A DNA stretch of 64,000 bases from WLMZ01 sp043753895 (GTDB lineage: Bacteria; Actinomycetota; Acidimicrobiia; Acidimicrobiales; Ilumatobacteraceae), in contig JAYUWK010000037.1 in NCBI GenBank assembly GCA_043753895.1, forward strand, positions 1-64,000, in the 5' to 3' direction. This document shows positions 7,836-16,009 of this stretch, piece after piece. The notes under the pieces are model-generated. The model saw only the letters and a program-made list of their open reading frames with translations. It did no database searches and was not told where the DNA came from. Positions within the stretch are counted from its first letter, which is position 1, and every line of letters starts with the position of its first letter. Position numbers and translations under genes: made by a program.

Positions 7836-8045
7836 GTGACGATCAGCATCGACAAAACTGAGCTTTCGGACGAGGGGTGTCGGGCCACGCATAGCGTGAC
7901 CGAGGCCGCCACGATCCTGGGAATCTCACGAACCACGGCCTACGAGTGCGTGCGCACCGGAGAGCTTCCTTCACTCCGACTGCGCGGCAGAATCGTCGTG
8001 CCTGTGGTCGCGCTGCAAGCCCTGATCGCCGCCACCCAACGGTGA
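7836..8045 (+). CDS. Excisionase-like helix-turn-helix protein (AlpA/MerR-type DNA-binding domain)
   Basis: A 69-residue protein that is almost wholly one winged HTH: SVTEAATILGISRTTAYECVR is residues 20-40, followed by the wing LPSLRLRGRIVVP. This is the excisionase/DNA-binding family pattern in which the protein bends DNA near att sites and steers the integrase towards excision. The GTG start at 7836 has a strong GGAGG four bases upstream. It converges with the integrase gene, with only 6 bases between the stops, which supports a joint role in moving the element. Confidence 0.8.
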   Translation: MTISIDKTELSDEGCRATHSVTEAATILGISRTTAYECVRTGELPSLRLRGRIVVPVVALQALIAATQR

Positions 8046-8051
8046 CGGCTA

Positions 8052-9263
8052 CTACAACTCGAGCGCGGCGATCGCCCGACGCTTGCCAACGTCCATGCGC
8101 CCGTCGTAGTGCATACGGAGGGTGTTCTCGCTGTTGCCGAGAATGTCCGCAACCGTGCGGTAGGACTCTCCGGCGTCCAACATGACCGTGGCCGCGAAGT
8201 GGCGCAACTGCAACAACGTGATGTTCGATTCGCCTCGCATCGCGAACCACCGATCAGAGAACGTGTCGGGTCGGTACGGGATAGCGCCATCGGCAGGGTT
8301 CGAGAACACGTAGTCGGTGCCAGGCACGTTGTGCGGGGACCGAGCAGCGGCTCGGTCGCGCTGCGACCGCATCGCGGTGAGTGCGCTGGACGTCAGCGGG
8401 ACGTCGCGCCAATCGCTGCGCTTGGTTGCCTTGCGTTGGATCTTCTTTCCCGGTCCGGCATCGGTGATTGCAGCCGAGATGTGCACTTCGCCGCTGGCGA
8501 TGTCAACGTCGTCCCATTGCAGACCGAGTAGTTCTGCCTTGCGCATGCCCGTGCTTGCGAGCACCGTGACTGCGTCGGCAAACTCCGGGTCCTGGCCACG
8601 AACACGCTTGAGTGTCGCTCGGACCTCGTCGGCCGTCGGCGAGTGTGGCTTCGAACGAGTCGACCTCGGGCGGGTGGCGTCCTTGGTTGGATTGCTATCG
8701 ATAAGCCCGCGCTTGCGCGAGAACTCCAGCGCCCGTGATAGCACCGTTGCGCACCGACGCACCCAGTCCGTGCCGCTCCCGTTGGTCCGCATGACGGCGT
8801 ACATCTCTTCAATCTCCTGCCACGACAGGCGATTGAGCTTCAACTGGCCAAACTGGCGTCCACCGAGCAAGGTGACCGCACACATCGTGTTCGCGGCCGA
8901 CCGTGTGGTCAGGATGGTCCGAGGAGCCAGTTCGATCAGCCCGGTGTCAGCCGCCTCGAGGTAGAGATCGAGCGCAGCGCGGACCGAACGTGCCGATGTG
9001 CCGCCGGTTGGAAGCCGTTTCTCGTTGTCAGCGACCCGCAACCTTGACAACTCGACCTCCGCCACACTTCGAGCGCCCTCGATGTAGCGGCTCACTCGAC
9101 GCCGCTTGCCGGTCACCTTGTCGCGGGGAAGTTCGATGTCGACCCGCCAAACTCCGGGGCGAATCGCGAACACCCCGCCACTCCCCTTGGCCCGCGGACC
9201 GGACACGTCCGCCTTGCTCGCTGAGTCGTCGAAAGACTTCTGAGAAATCGACTTTTCGGCCAT
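8052..9263 (-). CDS. Tyrosine-type site-specific integrase
   Basis: 403 residues from the ATG at 9263, chosen because AGGTG lies just upstream; the frame stays open 24 codons further. The N-terminal part (about 20-75) has the three-stranded arm-type DNA-binding pattern VWRVDIELPRDKVTGKRRR, followed by a core-binding domain (about 85-175) and the catalytic domain. Recognisable catalytic residues are Arg in STGMRKAELLGLQW, LRHFAATVMLDAG (box II) and the Tyr in LRMHYDG. In box II the first His of the usual H-x-L-R-H is Leu, which is unusual but seen in active relatives. The layout is that of phage/ICE integrases, not of integron IntI. It sits next to tRNA-Gly, its probable target. Confidence 0.9.
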   Translation of the reverse strand: MAEKSISQKSFDDSASKADVSGPRAKGSGGVFAIRPGVWRVDIELPRDKVTGKRRRVSRYIEGARSVAEVELSRLRVADNEKRLPTGGTSARSVRAALDLYLEAADTGLIELAPRTILTTRSAANTMCAVTLLGGRQFGQLKLNRLSWQEIEEMYAVMRTNGSGTDWVRRCATVLSRALEFSRKRGLIDSNPTKDATRPRSTRSKPHSPTADEVRATLKRVRGQDPEFADAVTVLASTGMRKAELLGLQWDDVDIASGEVHISAAITDAGPGKKIQRKATKRSDWRDVPLTSSALTAMRSQRDRAAARSPHNVPGTDYVFSNPADGAIPYRPDTFSDRWFAMRGESNITLLQLRHFAATVMLDAGESYRTVADILGNSENTLRMHYDGRMDVGKRRAIAALEL

Positions 9264-9306
9264 TTTCACCTGCTTACAAGGGGTGATTGAGGGGCGAAAC
9301 GAGCCC

Positions 9307-9330
9307 GATGGTATAGCGCGATGGTATACC
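9307..9330. repeat. Short direct repeat GATGGTAT upstream of integrase
   Basis: GATGGTATAG and GATGGTATAC occur 14 bases apart between the integrase start and the tRNA. They may be arm-type binding sites for the integrase or parts of its promoter; the sequence alone cannot decide. Confidence 0.3.
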
Positions 9331-9350
9331 GGCAAGCCGAAAACGCAAGC

Positions 9351-9373
9351 CAGCGGCCCTTGTAGGGCCGCTG
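9351..9373 (-). terminator. Rho-independent terminator after tRNA-Gly
   Basis: CAGCGGCCC (9351-9359) and GGGCCGCTG (9365-9373) form a perfect 9-bp stem with a 5-base loop, 18 bases after the tRNA 3' end. On the minus strand a GCGTTTTCGG stretch follows. Confidence 0.7.
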
Positions 9374-9390
9374 ACCTGGTGTTTCGTGGA

Positions 9391-9462
9391 GCGGATGACG
9401 AGATTCGAACTCGCGACCCTCACCTTGGCAAGGTGATGCTCTACCAGCTGAGCCACATCCGC
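9391..9462 (-). tRNA. tRNA-Gly (anticodon GCC)
   Basis: 72 bases that fold as a complete cloverleaf on the minus strand. The acceptor stem GCGGATG/CATCCGC is perfect, the D arm reads GCTC-AGCTGGTA-GAGC, the anticodon stem TCACC/GGTGA holds the loop TTGCCAA (anticodon GCC), and the T arm is GCGAG-TTCGAAT-CTCGT with one G-T pair. CCA is not encoded. The tRNA is intact, as expected when an element integrates at its 3' end and restores the sequence. Confidence 0.97.
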
Positions 9463-9487
9463 ATATTGGAGAGGCCGAGTTTAGCAA

Positions 9488-10412
9488 CTACTCCGCCGGA
9501 CCGGACAAGCCGGTTTCGACAGGGAGCCCACCTCTCGCGTCGACCACGATGCAGGCAAGAGCGATCAACACGACGACGGAAGACAACAGCTGCAAGGGCT
9601 GCAGAGCCTCGTTGTAGATCCACCACGCGCCGGTGGCCGAGATCACCGGATTTGCCAACGTGAGCAGCGAGGCCACCGTGATGTCGAGGTGCCGTTGCGC
9701 CCAGGTCATCAGACCGTGGCCCACCAGGCCAGGCCCGATCACCGTCAACGCGATCATCAACCAGTCGCGTCCGCCAATCGCGTGCAGGTCGTCCGAGGCG
9801 ATGAGTCCCCACGGGATGGCGATGCACGACGCCACCATGAACACGCAGGCGATGAATGACCATGAATGCACTCCCGTGGATCGGACGCGCTTCACCTGGA
9901 TGAAATAGACCGTCCACAGCAACAGGTTCAGCATGGCCAGCGCGTTTGCCGCGCATCGCGGTGCCGCTGGTGTTTCCGGCAGCGGGCACCACGCCGAACA
10001 CCCCATCGATCGCGGCGACTGCGCGGGTGATCCGCCGTCTCGAGGATCGCTCGCCGAACAGGCGGAACGCAATGAGCAACACCAGCGCGGGTTGCATGGC
10101 CGGGATCAATGTGGCGACAGCGATGGACGTTGCCTTGTACGACTCGAAGCTCGCCATCATCGAGAAGGCGAACAGCATCCCCGGCCCAAGGGCCTGACGC
10201 ATGATCGACATCGTGATACGACCGCCTGTGAGATAGGCAACAGCAATCATCACCGGTATTGCGAAACCGAGACGGAACACGATGATCGACGGCGCCGACG
10301 CGCTGATTCCACGCACGATCAATGGCCCAAAACCCCAGGCAATCACCGCGAGCGAACCAGCAATCAGCGGCACATCGCGCGACGGGGCGCGCGTCTGAAC
10401 CGCCGCTGTCAT
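9488..10412 (-). pseudogene. EamA/DMT-family transporter with a single-base frameshift
   Basis: Two adjacent frames together form one 10-helix drug/metabolite transporter of about 307 residues. The first frame runs from ATG at 10412 through IAGSLAVIAWGFGPLIV to a loop ending near AAGNTSGTAMRG. The second continues with NALAMLNLLLWTVYFIQVKR and ends at 9488. Removing one A from the AAA at 9945-9947 (plus strand TTT) joins them exactly at RG-NALAML, the normal start of helix 6 in this family. So this is either a real one-base insertion or a sequencing error in a run of three. The start overlaps the stop of the upstream small gene by four bases. Confidence 0.8.
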
Positions 10413-10636
10413 GAACGTTGGTCGGGCGGGCGCAGATCGACGCGTAACACGAGTACGCCGTCCTCGATCGCGCCCACGGCATCGCCGATGATCGCGAAGT
10501 CCTGAAAGTCGGTCTGCGCCTGCTGGATGAAGGCTTGACGCTCCTCGCCCGCTACGGGCGGCAGCGGCCGCTTCTTCACAGCCGCCGAACGCTCGCGGAA
10601 TCGTGCCAACATCGCTTCAACATCTAACCCAGCCAT
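10409..10636 (-). CDS. Small conserved-looking protein, unknown function
   Basis: A 75-residue soluble protein beginning MAGLDVEAMLARFRERSAAV. It is mostly helical and charged in the first half, with FAIIGDAVGAIEDGVLVLRVDL near the end, which could be a beta-hairpin. I do not recognise a family. Its stop overlaps the start of the DMT transporter gene (ATGA), which suggests translational coupling. The orderly composition and coupling support it as a real gene. Confidence 0.6.
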   Translation of the reverse strand: MAGLDVEAMLARFRERSAAVKKRPLPPVAGEERQAFIQQAQTDFQDFAIIGDAVGAIEDGVLVLRVDLRPPDQRS

Positions 10637-10673
10637 GCTCTTACCGTACCCGCCGCGAACGGGCTGAACGGGT

Positions 10674-11414
10674 TCAGTTGGCGTCGCGCTCGGGAATCCT
10701 GAGGAGCGGATCGATCAGGACATCACGACGCAGATCGTGACGTGGGTGATCGACCGCCTGAGAGGACGATTCCTCGTTCGCGGCTGCGTGCGCTTCATCG
10801 GGTTCATCCACTTCGTGAACATCGGCATCCCCGGCAACATCAGCATCCCCGGCAACATCAGCATCCCCGGAAACATCGGCATCCCCGGCAGCATCAGCAT
10901 CCACGGCAACATCGGCCTCATCGATGGTGACCACTTCGGGTTCACCCCCCGCAACCAGCCCTGGCTCAATCGCGCTTGCGGCAACGGGTTCACTCAGGCT
11001 CGCAACATCCAAAGCATCGGGCTCGGGCTCGCGAAGGTCGTCGTAGCCGATCATCTCGGCGCGGGCAGCGGCCTCGAGATCGATTTCTGTCGGTGGAATC
11101 GGGTCGCCGTGCACAACACCCCAGCGCATTGGTTGGGCGTCTTCGGGGCGGACAGCATCGAGCAACTCTTTCTGCGTGCGATCATCGAGTTGGCGAAACC
11201 GACGACTCCCCATCTGCTCAAGCGGTGCGAGCAGCTCCGGTTCGGGGCGAGTGCTTCGCCAGAACCAGATCGTGATACCGAGCAGCGCGCACCCCAGAAC
11301 AGCGAGGCCGAGCGCGAGGAAATACAGCTTGCGAGTGCTGCTGGCGTCGTTGACCGTGTCGGCGAGCAGGCCGAGCGCCGACGGGCCGATCAAGTGGGAT
11401 GACAGCAGACTCAT
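10674..11414 (-). CDS. Membrane-anchored acidic protein with DADVAG repeats, unknown function
   Basis: From ATG at 11414 the product is 246 residues. There is one transmembrane helix, KLYFLALGLAVLGCALLGITI, at about 29-49. A cytoplasmic-looking segment with RRFRQLDDRTQKELLDAVRP follows, then a long acidic, low-complexity tail. The tail includes five tandem GDADV-type hexapeptides. The frame remains open upstream, but the earlier residues are Cys/Arg-rich and not protein-like, so the inner ATG is preferred. No known domain. The repeat tail will vary in length between strains. Confidence 0.6.
   Translation of the reverse strand: MSLLSSHLIGPSALGLLADTVNDASSTRKLYFLALGLAVLGCALLGITIWFWRSTRPEPELLAPLEQMGSRRFRQLDDRTQKELLDAVRPEDAQPMRWGVVHGDPIPPTEIDLEAAARAEMIGYDDLREPEPDALDVASLSEPVAASAIEPGLVAGGEPEVVTIDEADVAVDADAAGDADVSGDADVAGDADVAGDADVHEVDEPDEAHAAANEESSSQAVDHPRHDLRRDVLIDPLLRIPERDAN
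10818..10919. repeat. 18-bp tandem repeat (about 5.5 units) coding for GDADVA/S
   Basis: Units of AACATCGGCATCCCCGGC and close variants follow one another at 18-base steps from 10818. They encode the acidic hexapeptide tail of the gene at 10674-11414 and keep its frame. Confidence 0.85.
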
Positions 11415-11485
11415 GACGCCGCAAGTCTGGCAGGTTTGACCACGCAGTGTGCAGCCACCCCGTAGATGCGCCAAGCTGATCAAAC

Positions 11486-12010
11486 ATGTCCAGCGTTCTG
11501 ACCGTTCTCTCCATTGCCGCCGGTTGCGGGTTGCTCCTCTGGATCGCGTATCGCATGGAGCCACACTGGGTCAGCAAGGACGGCGAGCGCATGGTCTGTT
11601 ACGGACAGGGCACCAGCCACAATGGCCGATCCGACGGTCGTTGGCGCGAGGTGCGCGTCGGTCGCGTGCGACACGACACCGTCGAGGTGCGCCGACGTCG
11701 TTCCGGCCACGTCGGCACACCACGACGCGAGGCCATGGCCAACCCCACGCAACTGCTGCAACACCGTCAACCGAAGGTCACATACTGGAAGGTCATCGGC
11801 CAGTCGGACACACCGCCCAAGCGCCGGGTGATCTACCTACTCGACGGCTGCCACGACCCCAATGTGCCCGAAATGCTGGCCCTCCGCTTGCCGCTGAACA
11901 GCAAGGCAATACCGATGCTCGATTCGGTCGCGGCAAGTCGCCACTCGTCTACTGCGTCGCGACCGAGTCGAGAAACGCCTGGATCGGCGGAGCCACCTGA
12001 TCGAGGTTGA
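11486..12010 (+). CDS. Membrane-anchored protein of unknown function
   Basis: A 174-residue protein with an N-terminal hydrophobic segment (SVLTVLSIAAGCGLLLWIAY, 3-22) and a basic soluble part containing WREVRVGRVRHDTVEVRRRR and VTYWKVIGQSDTPPKRRVIYLL. No family recognised. Its last 62 bases overlap the 3' end of metX on the opposite strand, so the C-terminal 20 residues may not be conserved. Composition supports coding at least up to about residue 150. Confidence 0.55.
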   Translation: MSSVLTVLSIAAGCGLLLWIAYRMEPHWVSKDGERMVCYGQGTSHNGRSDGRWREVRVGRVRHDTVEVRRRRSGHVGTPRREAMANPTQLLQHRQPKVTYWKVIGQSDTPPKRRVIYLLDGCHDPNVPEMLALRLPLNSKAIPMLDSVAASRHSSTASRPSRETPGSAEPPDRG

Positions 12011-13124
12011 TGAGGAACGCATCGTGCCCGTGCGGCGAATCGATGTCGACATACTCGCAGGGCGTGCCGGCGGAAAGAAGTAGATCGCGGATCTGGCGTT
12101 GCTGATACGACGGGTAGAGCATGTCGCTCCAGATGCCCATTGTCAGCGTGGGCACGCGGATGCGGGCCATCGCCGACACCAGTCCGTTGCGGCCGCGACC
12201 GACGTCGTGCAGATCCATGGCCTTACCGATGATCAGGTAGCTGTTGGTATCGAACCGGCGGATGAGCTTGTCGCCGTGATGGTCGAGATACCGCTCGACC
12301 TCGAATCGCTGCCACATCTCGAAACCATCCTTCAGCGTTGCGCCGTCGGCGAGTTCTCGACCAAAGCGATCGGTGAAGACGTTGTCGCTGCGGAACGTGA
12401 CCTGCGCAACCATGCGCGCCACAGCCAGACCCTCCCAAGGGCCGTCTCCCGGCTCGGCGTCGTAGTAGTCACCGCTGCGCCACCTCGGATCCAGCAGGAT
12501 CGCCCGCCGACCGATGGCCCCCCAGGCAATCTGCTGTGCCGTTGCTTGCGCGCACGTAGCGATCGGCACGAGTGAACGCACGCGATGCGGGTAGGTGATG
12601 CCCCACTCGAGCACCTGCATACCGCCCATGGAACCACCGATGACGCTGTGCCAGACATCGACGCCGAGGTGATCGGCCAAGCGGGCTTGCACGCGTACCA
12701 TGTCGCGAATGGTGATCACGGGAAAGCGTGAACCGTAGGAAGTGCCATCGGCCGGATGGGGCGAGGCCGGCCCCGTGGAACCCTGACAGCCACCGAGCAC
12801 GTTGGCACACACGACGAACCACCGATCGGTGTCGATCGGTTTGCCCGGCCCGATGATTTCATCCCACCAGCCGCCCGACACATGGCCGCGTCCGGCGTGA
12901 CCCGCAGCATGGCTGTCGCCTGTCCATGCGTGGCAGATAAGAATGGCGTTGCTGGCACTGTCGTCGAGCGCTCCCCACGTCTCGTACGCCGTGGTGACGT
13001 GCGTAAGCGACGTTGCGCCATCGAGCGCGAACGGCCGGTCGATCGCGATCGTGAAGAACTGCCGGTTACCCGCAGGATCACCAGCGAGCCACGCGCCCGT
13101 AGCCGGAAGCGACGACTTCGTCAT
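11949..13124 (-). CDS. metX: Homoserine O-acyltransferase (homoserine O-acetyltransferase)
   Basis: A 391-residue alpha/beta hydrolase that acylates L-homoserine with acetyl-CoA (or succinyl-CoA in some members), the committed step of methionine synthesis in the cytoplasm. Typical segments are HAWTGDSHA (about 65-73), GPGKPIDTDRWFVVCANVLGGCQGSTGP (about 92-119 in two parts), the nucleophile elbow GGSMGGMQVLEW with Ser at about 160, the Asp in WSDMLYP and the His in SPHGHDAFL. Length and order match the MetX family. A SAM riboswitch lies in its leader, consistent with methionine control. It starts at 13124 with GAGGAGG upstream. Confidence 0.95.
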   Translation of the reverse strand: MTKSSLPATGAWLAGDPAGNRQFFTIAIDRPFALDGATSLTHVTTAYETWGALDDSASNAILICHAWTGDSHAAGHAGRGHVSGGWWDEIIGPGKPIDTDRWFVVCANVLGGCQGSTGPASPHPADGTSYGSRFPVITIRDMVRVQARLADHLGVDVWHSVIGGSMGGMQVLEWGITYPHRVRSLVPIATCAQATAQQIAWGAIGRRAILLDPRWRSGDYYDAEPGDGPWEGLAVARMVAQVTFRSDNVFTDRFGRELADGATLKDGFEMWQRFEVERYLDHHGDKLIRRFDTNSYLIIGKAMDLHDVGRGRNGLVSAMARIRVPTLTMGIWSDMLYPSYQQRQIRDLLLSAGTPCEYVDIDSPHGHDAFLINLDQVAPPIQAFLDSVATQ

Positions 13125-13214
13125 GTTGTCCTCCTCTCGCCGTTAGCAGTTTCACGACACCGAGAGCGGCCGGAGCCTTTGTTGCCGGGCGGGCCCGACC
13201 ACATCCCAGCTACG

Positions 13215-13298
13215 AAGGACTCGTATATGGAGGCACCTTGGGGCTTCCGACCCAGGTTGCCGGGCCCGGTGAGGGGCCGCTCGTAATGCTTGTCCAAG
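13215..13298 (-). promoter_or_regulatory. SAM riboswitch (SAM-I/SAM-IV clan) in the metX leader
   Basis: Read on the minus strand, GGAC (13295-13292) and GTCC (13220-13217) can close a P1 helix. Inside are P2 (GGCCC...GGGCC), directly followed by CGGCAACC, and a second hairpin ending in AAGGTGCC. The pair GGCAACC ... AAGGTGCC is the hallmark of the SAM-I/SAM-IV ligand core. Position, about 90 bases before the metX ATG and on the same strand, fits repression by S-adenosylmethionine. Which class it belongs to is not settled by eye. Confidence 0.75.
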
Positions 13299-13330
13299 TG
13301 TAACTGGTGGACTCGGCGAGTCAACCGACT

Positions 13331-14203
13331 TCAGGTCGGGTCGTTGTCTCGATACCGCTTCTCGCGTGCATTCTGCTCGGGTAGCCCAACCACACGACCG
13401 AAGTCCTCGAAGTCGATGAGTCGATCGAGGTGATTACGCAGCGATCCCTGATCGTGCAAGATCGCCAGCGACTCACGAATCGCTCGCACCATCGTGAACA
13501 ACGCGCTGAGGGGCGACACGATGAGATTGAATCCCAGTTCCGAAAGTTCGTACGGAGTGAGCAACGGCGTCTTTCCGGTTTCGACCATGTTCGCCACGAG
13601 CATCACGTCGGGCAGCGCTCGCGATATTTGCTCCATCTCGGCAATCGATTCAGGCGCCTCGACAAAGACTGCGTCGACGCCGGTGTCACGCGCCATCTTC
13701 GCCCGCTCAATGGCGTCGTCGAGCCCCAGGACAGCACGGGCATCGGTGCGGGCCGTCACGTGCAGGTGGGTGCGATGATCCACGCTGGCGCGCAGTTTGG
13801 CGAGCCAGTCAGCCGCTGGCACCACCTGTTTGCCGGCCATGTGTCCGCACCGTTTTGGCCACACCTGATCCTCGAGGAACATGCCGGCCGCACCCGCCTG
13901 CTCCCAGAGCTCGACAGTGCGAATCGTATTGAGTGGGTTGCCGTACCCCGTATCGGCATCCACGATCACGATGGTGTCGGGCACCGCCGAACAGATACGG
14001 CGCGCGACCTCGGCCATCTCCACCTGCGTAAGCAAGCCAACATCGGGTTGGCCCAACAAGGAGCCACTCACGCAGTAGCCGCTGACGAACACTGTCGGGA
14101 AGTTCGCCTCGGCAGCGAGCTTGGCGGAGAGCACGTCCCACACACCTGGCATCAGCACGCTCTCGCCAGCGCTCAGGCGAGCACGAAGATCGTCACCGTT
14201 CAC
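13331..14203 (-). CDS. Isocitrate lyase/PEP mutase family lyase
   Basis: A 290-residue TIM-barrel enzyme of the ICL/PEPM family. VDADTGYGN (about 81-89) provides the metal-binding Asp residues, FLEDQVWPKRCGHMAGK (about 109-125) is the mobile loop with the catalytic KRCGH, and VTARTDARA (about 149-157) and VFVEAPES (about 178-185) follow the fold. Such enzymes cleave or form C-C bonds of 2-hydroxydiacids (methylisocitrate lyase, oxaloacetate decarboxylase and others). KRCGH is shared with methylisocitrate lyases, but the next residues differ, so the substrate is open. It overlaps the upstream acyl-CoA ligase by 11 bases and is probably cotranscribed with it. Confidence 0.85.
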   Translation of the reverse strand: MNGDDLRARLSAGESVLMPGVWDVLSAKLAAEANFPTVFVSGYCVSGSLLGQPDVGLLTQVEMAEVARRICSAVPDTIVIVDADTGYGNPLNTIRTVELWEQAGAAGMFLEDQVWPKRCGHMAGKQVVPAADWLAKLRASVDHRTHLHVTARTDARAVLGLDDAIERAKMARDTGVDAVFVEAPESIAEMEQISRALPDVMLVANMVETGKTPLLTPYELSELGFNLIVSPLSALFTMVRAIRESLAILHDQGSLRNHLDRLIDFEDFGRVVGLPEQNAREKRYRDNDPT

Positions 14204-15833
14204 GAGTTAATTGACCGATCTGCGCGACGGCAAGGTCTTTGAGCCGCTTATAGTCGACCTTGCCATTCGGCGCGCGACCGATGGTGTCGACCAGCACGAT
14301 GTGGCGTGGTGCCTTGTAGTGCGCAAGAAGACCCTTCACGTGCTCGGACAGGGTGGCGAGCTCGGCAGCAGAGCCATCGGCCGCCTCCACCACGGCGCAG
14401 ATCACCTCGCCGAACCGCTCGTCCGGCAGGCCGACGCAGACCGCGTCGACAACGCTCGGATGTGTCTTGAGGGCCTCTTCCACCTCTTCCGGAAAGACCT
14501 TCTCACCACCGGTGTTGATGCACACCGAACCCCGCCCGAGCAGGCGCAGGGTGCCATCGGCGTTGACCTCGGCAAAGTCGCCGGGCACGCTCCAACGTCG
14601 ACCCTCGTAGGTGCGAAATGTCTGCGCGCTCTTGGCCTCGTCCTTGTAATAACCCAACGGGATGAAACCGCCGACGGCAACAACACCTTGTTCGCCGGAC
14701 CCGGGCTCGACCCGCTGGCCCATCTCGTTGAACACCGCGCAGGTGGCCCCGATCTGGAACTTGGCGGTCTGTTGCGGTGCGCCTTTGGAGCTGACCGAGG
14801 CGCCCATACCCACCGCTTCCGACGAACCGAATGAGTCGAACAGGATCGCCTGAGGAATGAACTCGAGCAGGCCGGCCTTGTTGTCCTGGCTCCACATCAC
14901 CCCGCTCGATGTGACCAGGCCGAGGCTGCTGAGGTTGTACGTGTGCGGATTGGCCTGCAGGTGCTCGAGCATCGGTCCGGCAAATGCCTGGCCGACGATG
15001 ATGACCGAGTTCACCGAGCGCCGCTCGACGGTGCCGAGGAGTTCGGCGACATCGAACCTGCGCCGTTCCAATGTGACGATGCATCCTCCGGCGCCCATGT
15101 TGTTGAGTGCACTGAACTGACCGGTGCCGTGCATCAGCGGACACGCCACGAGCATCACCGGACCGACGGCTACTGCGGGATCGATACGACTCATCAGTTC
15201 GTCGATGCCGTCAGCGGGCGGCGTGCCAAAGATCGCATTGCCACCACCGCCAAGCACGTTGTACAGATCGTCCTGGCGCCACATCACGCCCTTGGGCATC
15301 CCTGTTGTTCCACCCGTGTAGAGCAGCAGTAGATCGTCGCCGCTGCGCGCGACATCGGGCAAGGCGGCAGGTGTCGCGGTCGCTGCGACCACCGACTCGT
15401 AAGGGGTGGCCCAATCGGGGCCTGCACCCGTTTCGTCGGCGACCACGTACCACCGCTTCACCTTCGCGAGTCGGTGGCGAATCTGTTCGAGCAGTTGGCC
15501 GAACACGGCGTGGAACACCACCGCCTCGGCATCAGCGTTGTCGAACAAGTAAATGATTTCCTCGGCGCCATAGCGGTAGTTCGTGTTCACGGGCGCCATA
15601 CCCGCTTTGAAGGCGGCCGTCATCGACTCCATGTACTCGGGAGAGTTGTACAGATAGCAGGCGAGCTTGGACTGATGACCGGCGCCGGATGCGAGCAGGT
15701 CGGCGGCGAGGGCGTTGGTGCGCTCGTCGAAATGACGCCAGGTGATGACCCGCTCACCCTGTATCTGACAGGGCCGATCCGGCACCCGCGCCGCGACCGC
15801 TGAAAAGATTTCCGCAAAATTCCAACTCGACAT
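14193..15833 (-). CDS. Acyl-CoA synthetase (AMP-forming fatty acid-CoA ligase)
   Basis: 546 residues from ATG at 15833; the frame is open 36 codons further but the usual family start (SSWNFAEIFSAV) is here. It activates a carboxylic acid to acyl-AMP and then acyl-CoA. Motifs seen: the P-loop YTGGTTGMPKGVMWRQ (about 172-187), the adenine site DSFGSSEAVG, the hinge GRGSVCINTGGEKVFPEEVEE, and the C-terminal lysine in APNGKVDYK. This fits the FadD3/steroid or branched-acid group of actinobacteria, but chain specificity is not readable. It is followed by the ICL/PEPM lyase with an 11-base overlap. Confidence 0.92.
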   Translation of the reverse strand: MSSWNFAEIFSAVAARVPDRPCQIQGERVITWRHFDERTNALAADLLASGAGHQSKLACYLYNSPEYMESMTAAFKAGMAPVNTNYRYGAEEIIYLFDNADAEAVVFHAVFGQLLEQIRHRLAKVKRWYVVADETGAGPDWATPYESVVAATATPAALPDVARSGDDLLLLYTGGTTGMPKGVMWRQDDLYNVLGGGGNAIFGTPPADGIDELMSRIDPAVAVGPVMLVACPLMHGTGQFSALNNMGAGGCIVTLERRRFDVAELLGTVERRSVNSVIIVGQAFAGPMLEHLQANPHTYNLSSLGLVTSSGVMWSQDNKAGLLEFIPQAILFDSFGSSEAVGMGASVSSKGAPQQTAKFQIGATCAVFNEMGQRVEPGSGEQGVVAVGGFIPLGYYKDEAKSAQTFRTYEGRRWSVPGDFAEVNADGTLRLLGRGSVCINTGGEKVFPEEVEEALKTHPSVVDAVCVGLPDERFGEVICAVVEAADGSAAELATLSEHVKGLLAHYKAPRHIVLVDTIGRAPNGKVDYKRLKDLAVAQIGQLTRER

Positions 15834-16009
15834 GGCTTCCCATTCCTCATCCCACGCTGACGCCGTCGACACGGTAGCCCCACGCACATCGTCGCCTCCG
15901 AGCGAGGCGGGGGCAATACGCCTCGACTGATCGCTCAGCACTGTTGACTGATGATTCCGTCAGTTCCGGCTGATGCATCAGCAAGTAGACGAGTGGCATT
16001 CCGCTCGCC

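Larger units (their letters stand above)
1..9390. mobile_element. Right part of a tRNA-Gly-associated integrative element or genomic island (left end outside window)
   Basis: A tyrosine integrase reads away from a tRNA-Gly gene whose 3' end is at 9391. A small excisionase-like HTH gene lies next to it, which is the usual layout of an element integrated at a tRNA 3' end. The block holds accessory genes (GNATs, GIY-YIG nuclease, MFS exporter, AraC/DHFR pair, an odd sigma fusion), changes strand often and has gaps of 375-570 bases, unlike the compact region to the right. I found no second copy of the tRNA 3' end in 1-9390, so the left attachment site is probably outside the window. The extent of the element is therefore inferred. 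Confidence 0.5.

Noticed and set aside
8052..9263. The integrase as an integron IntI for the cassette-like array
   Set aside because: It has an arm-binding N-terminal domain of phage/ICE type and length 403, unlike IntI.
1..9390. A second copy of the tRNA-Gly 3' end as left att site
   Set aside because: I looked for the ATTCGAAC-type core in this stretch and found none.
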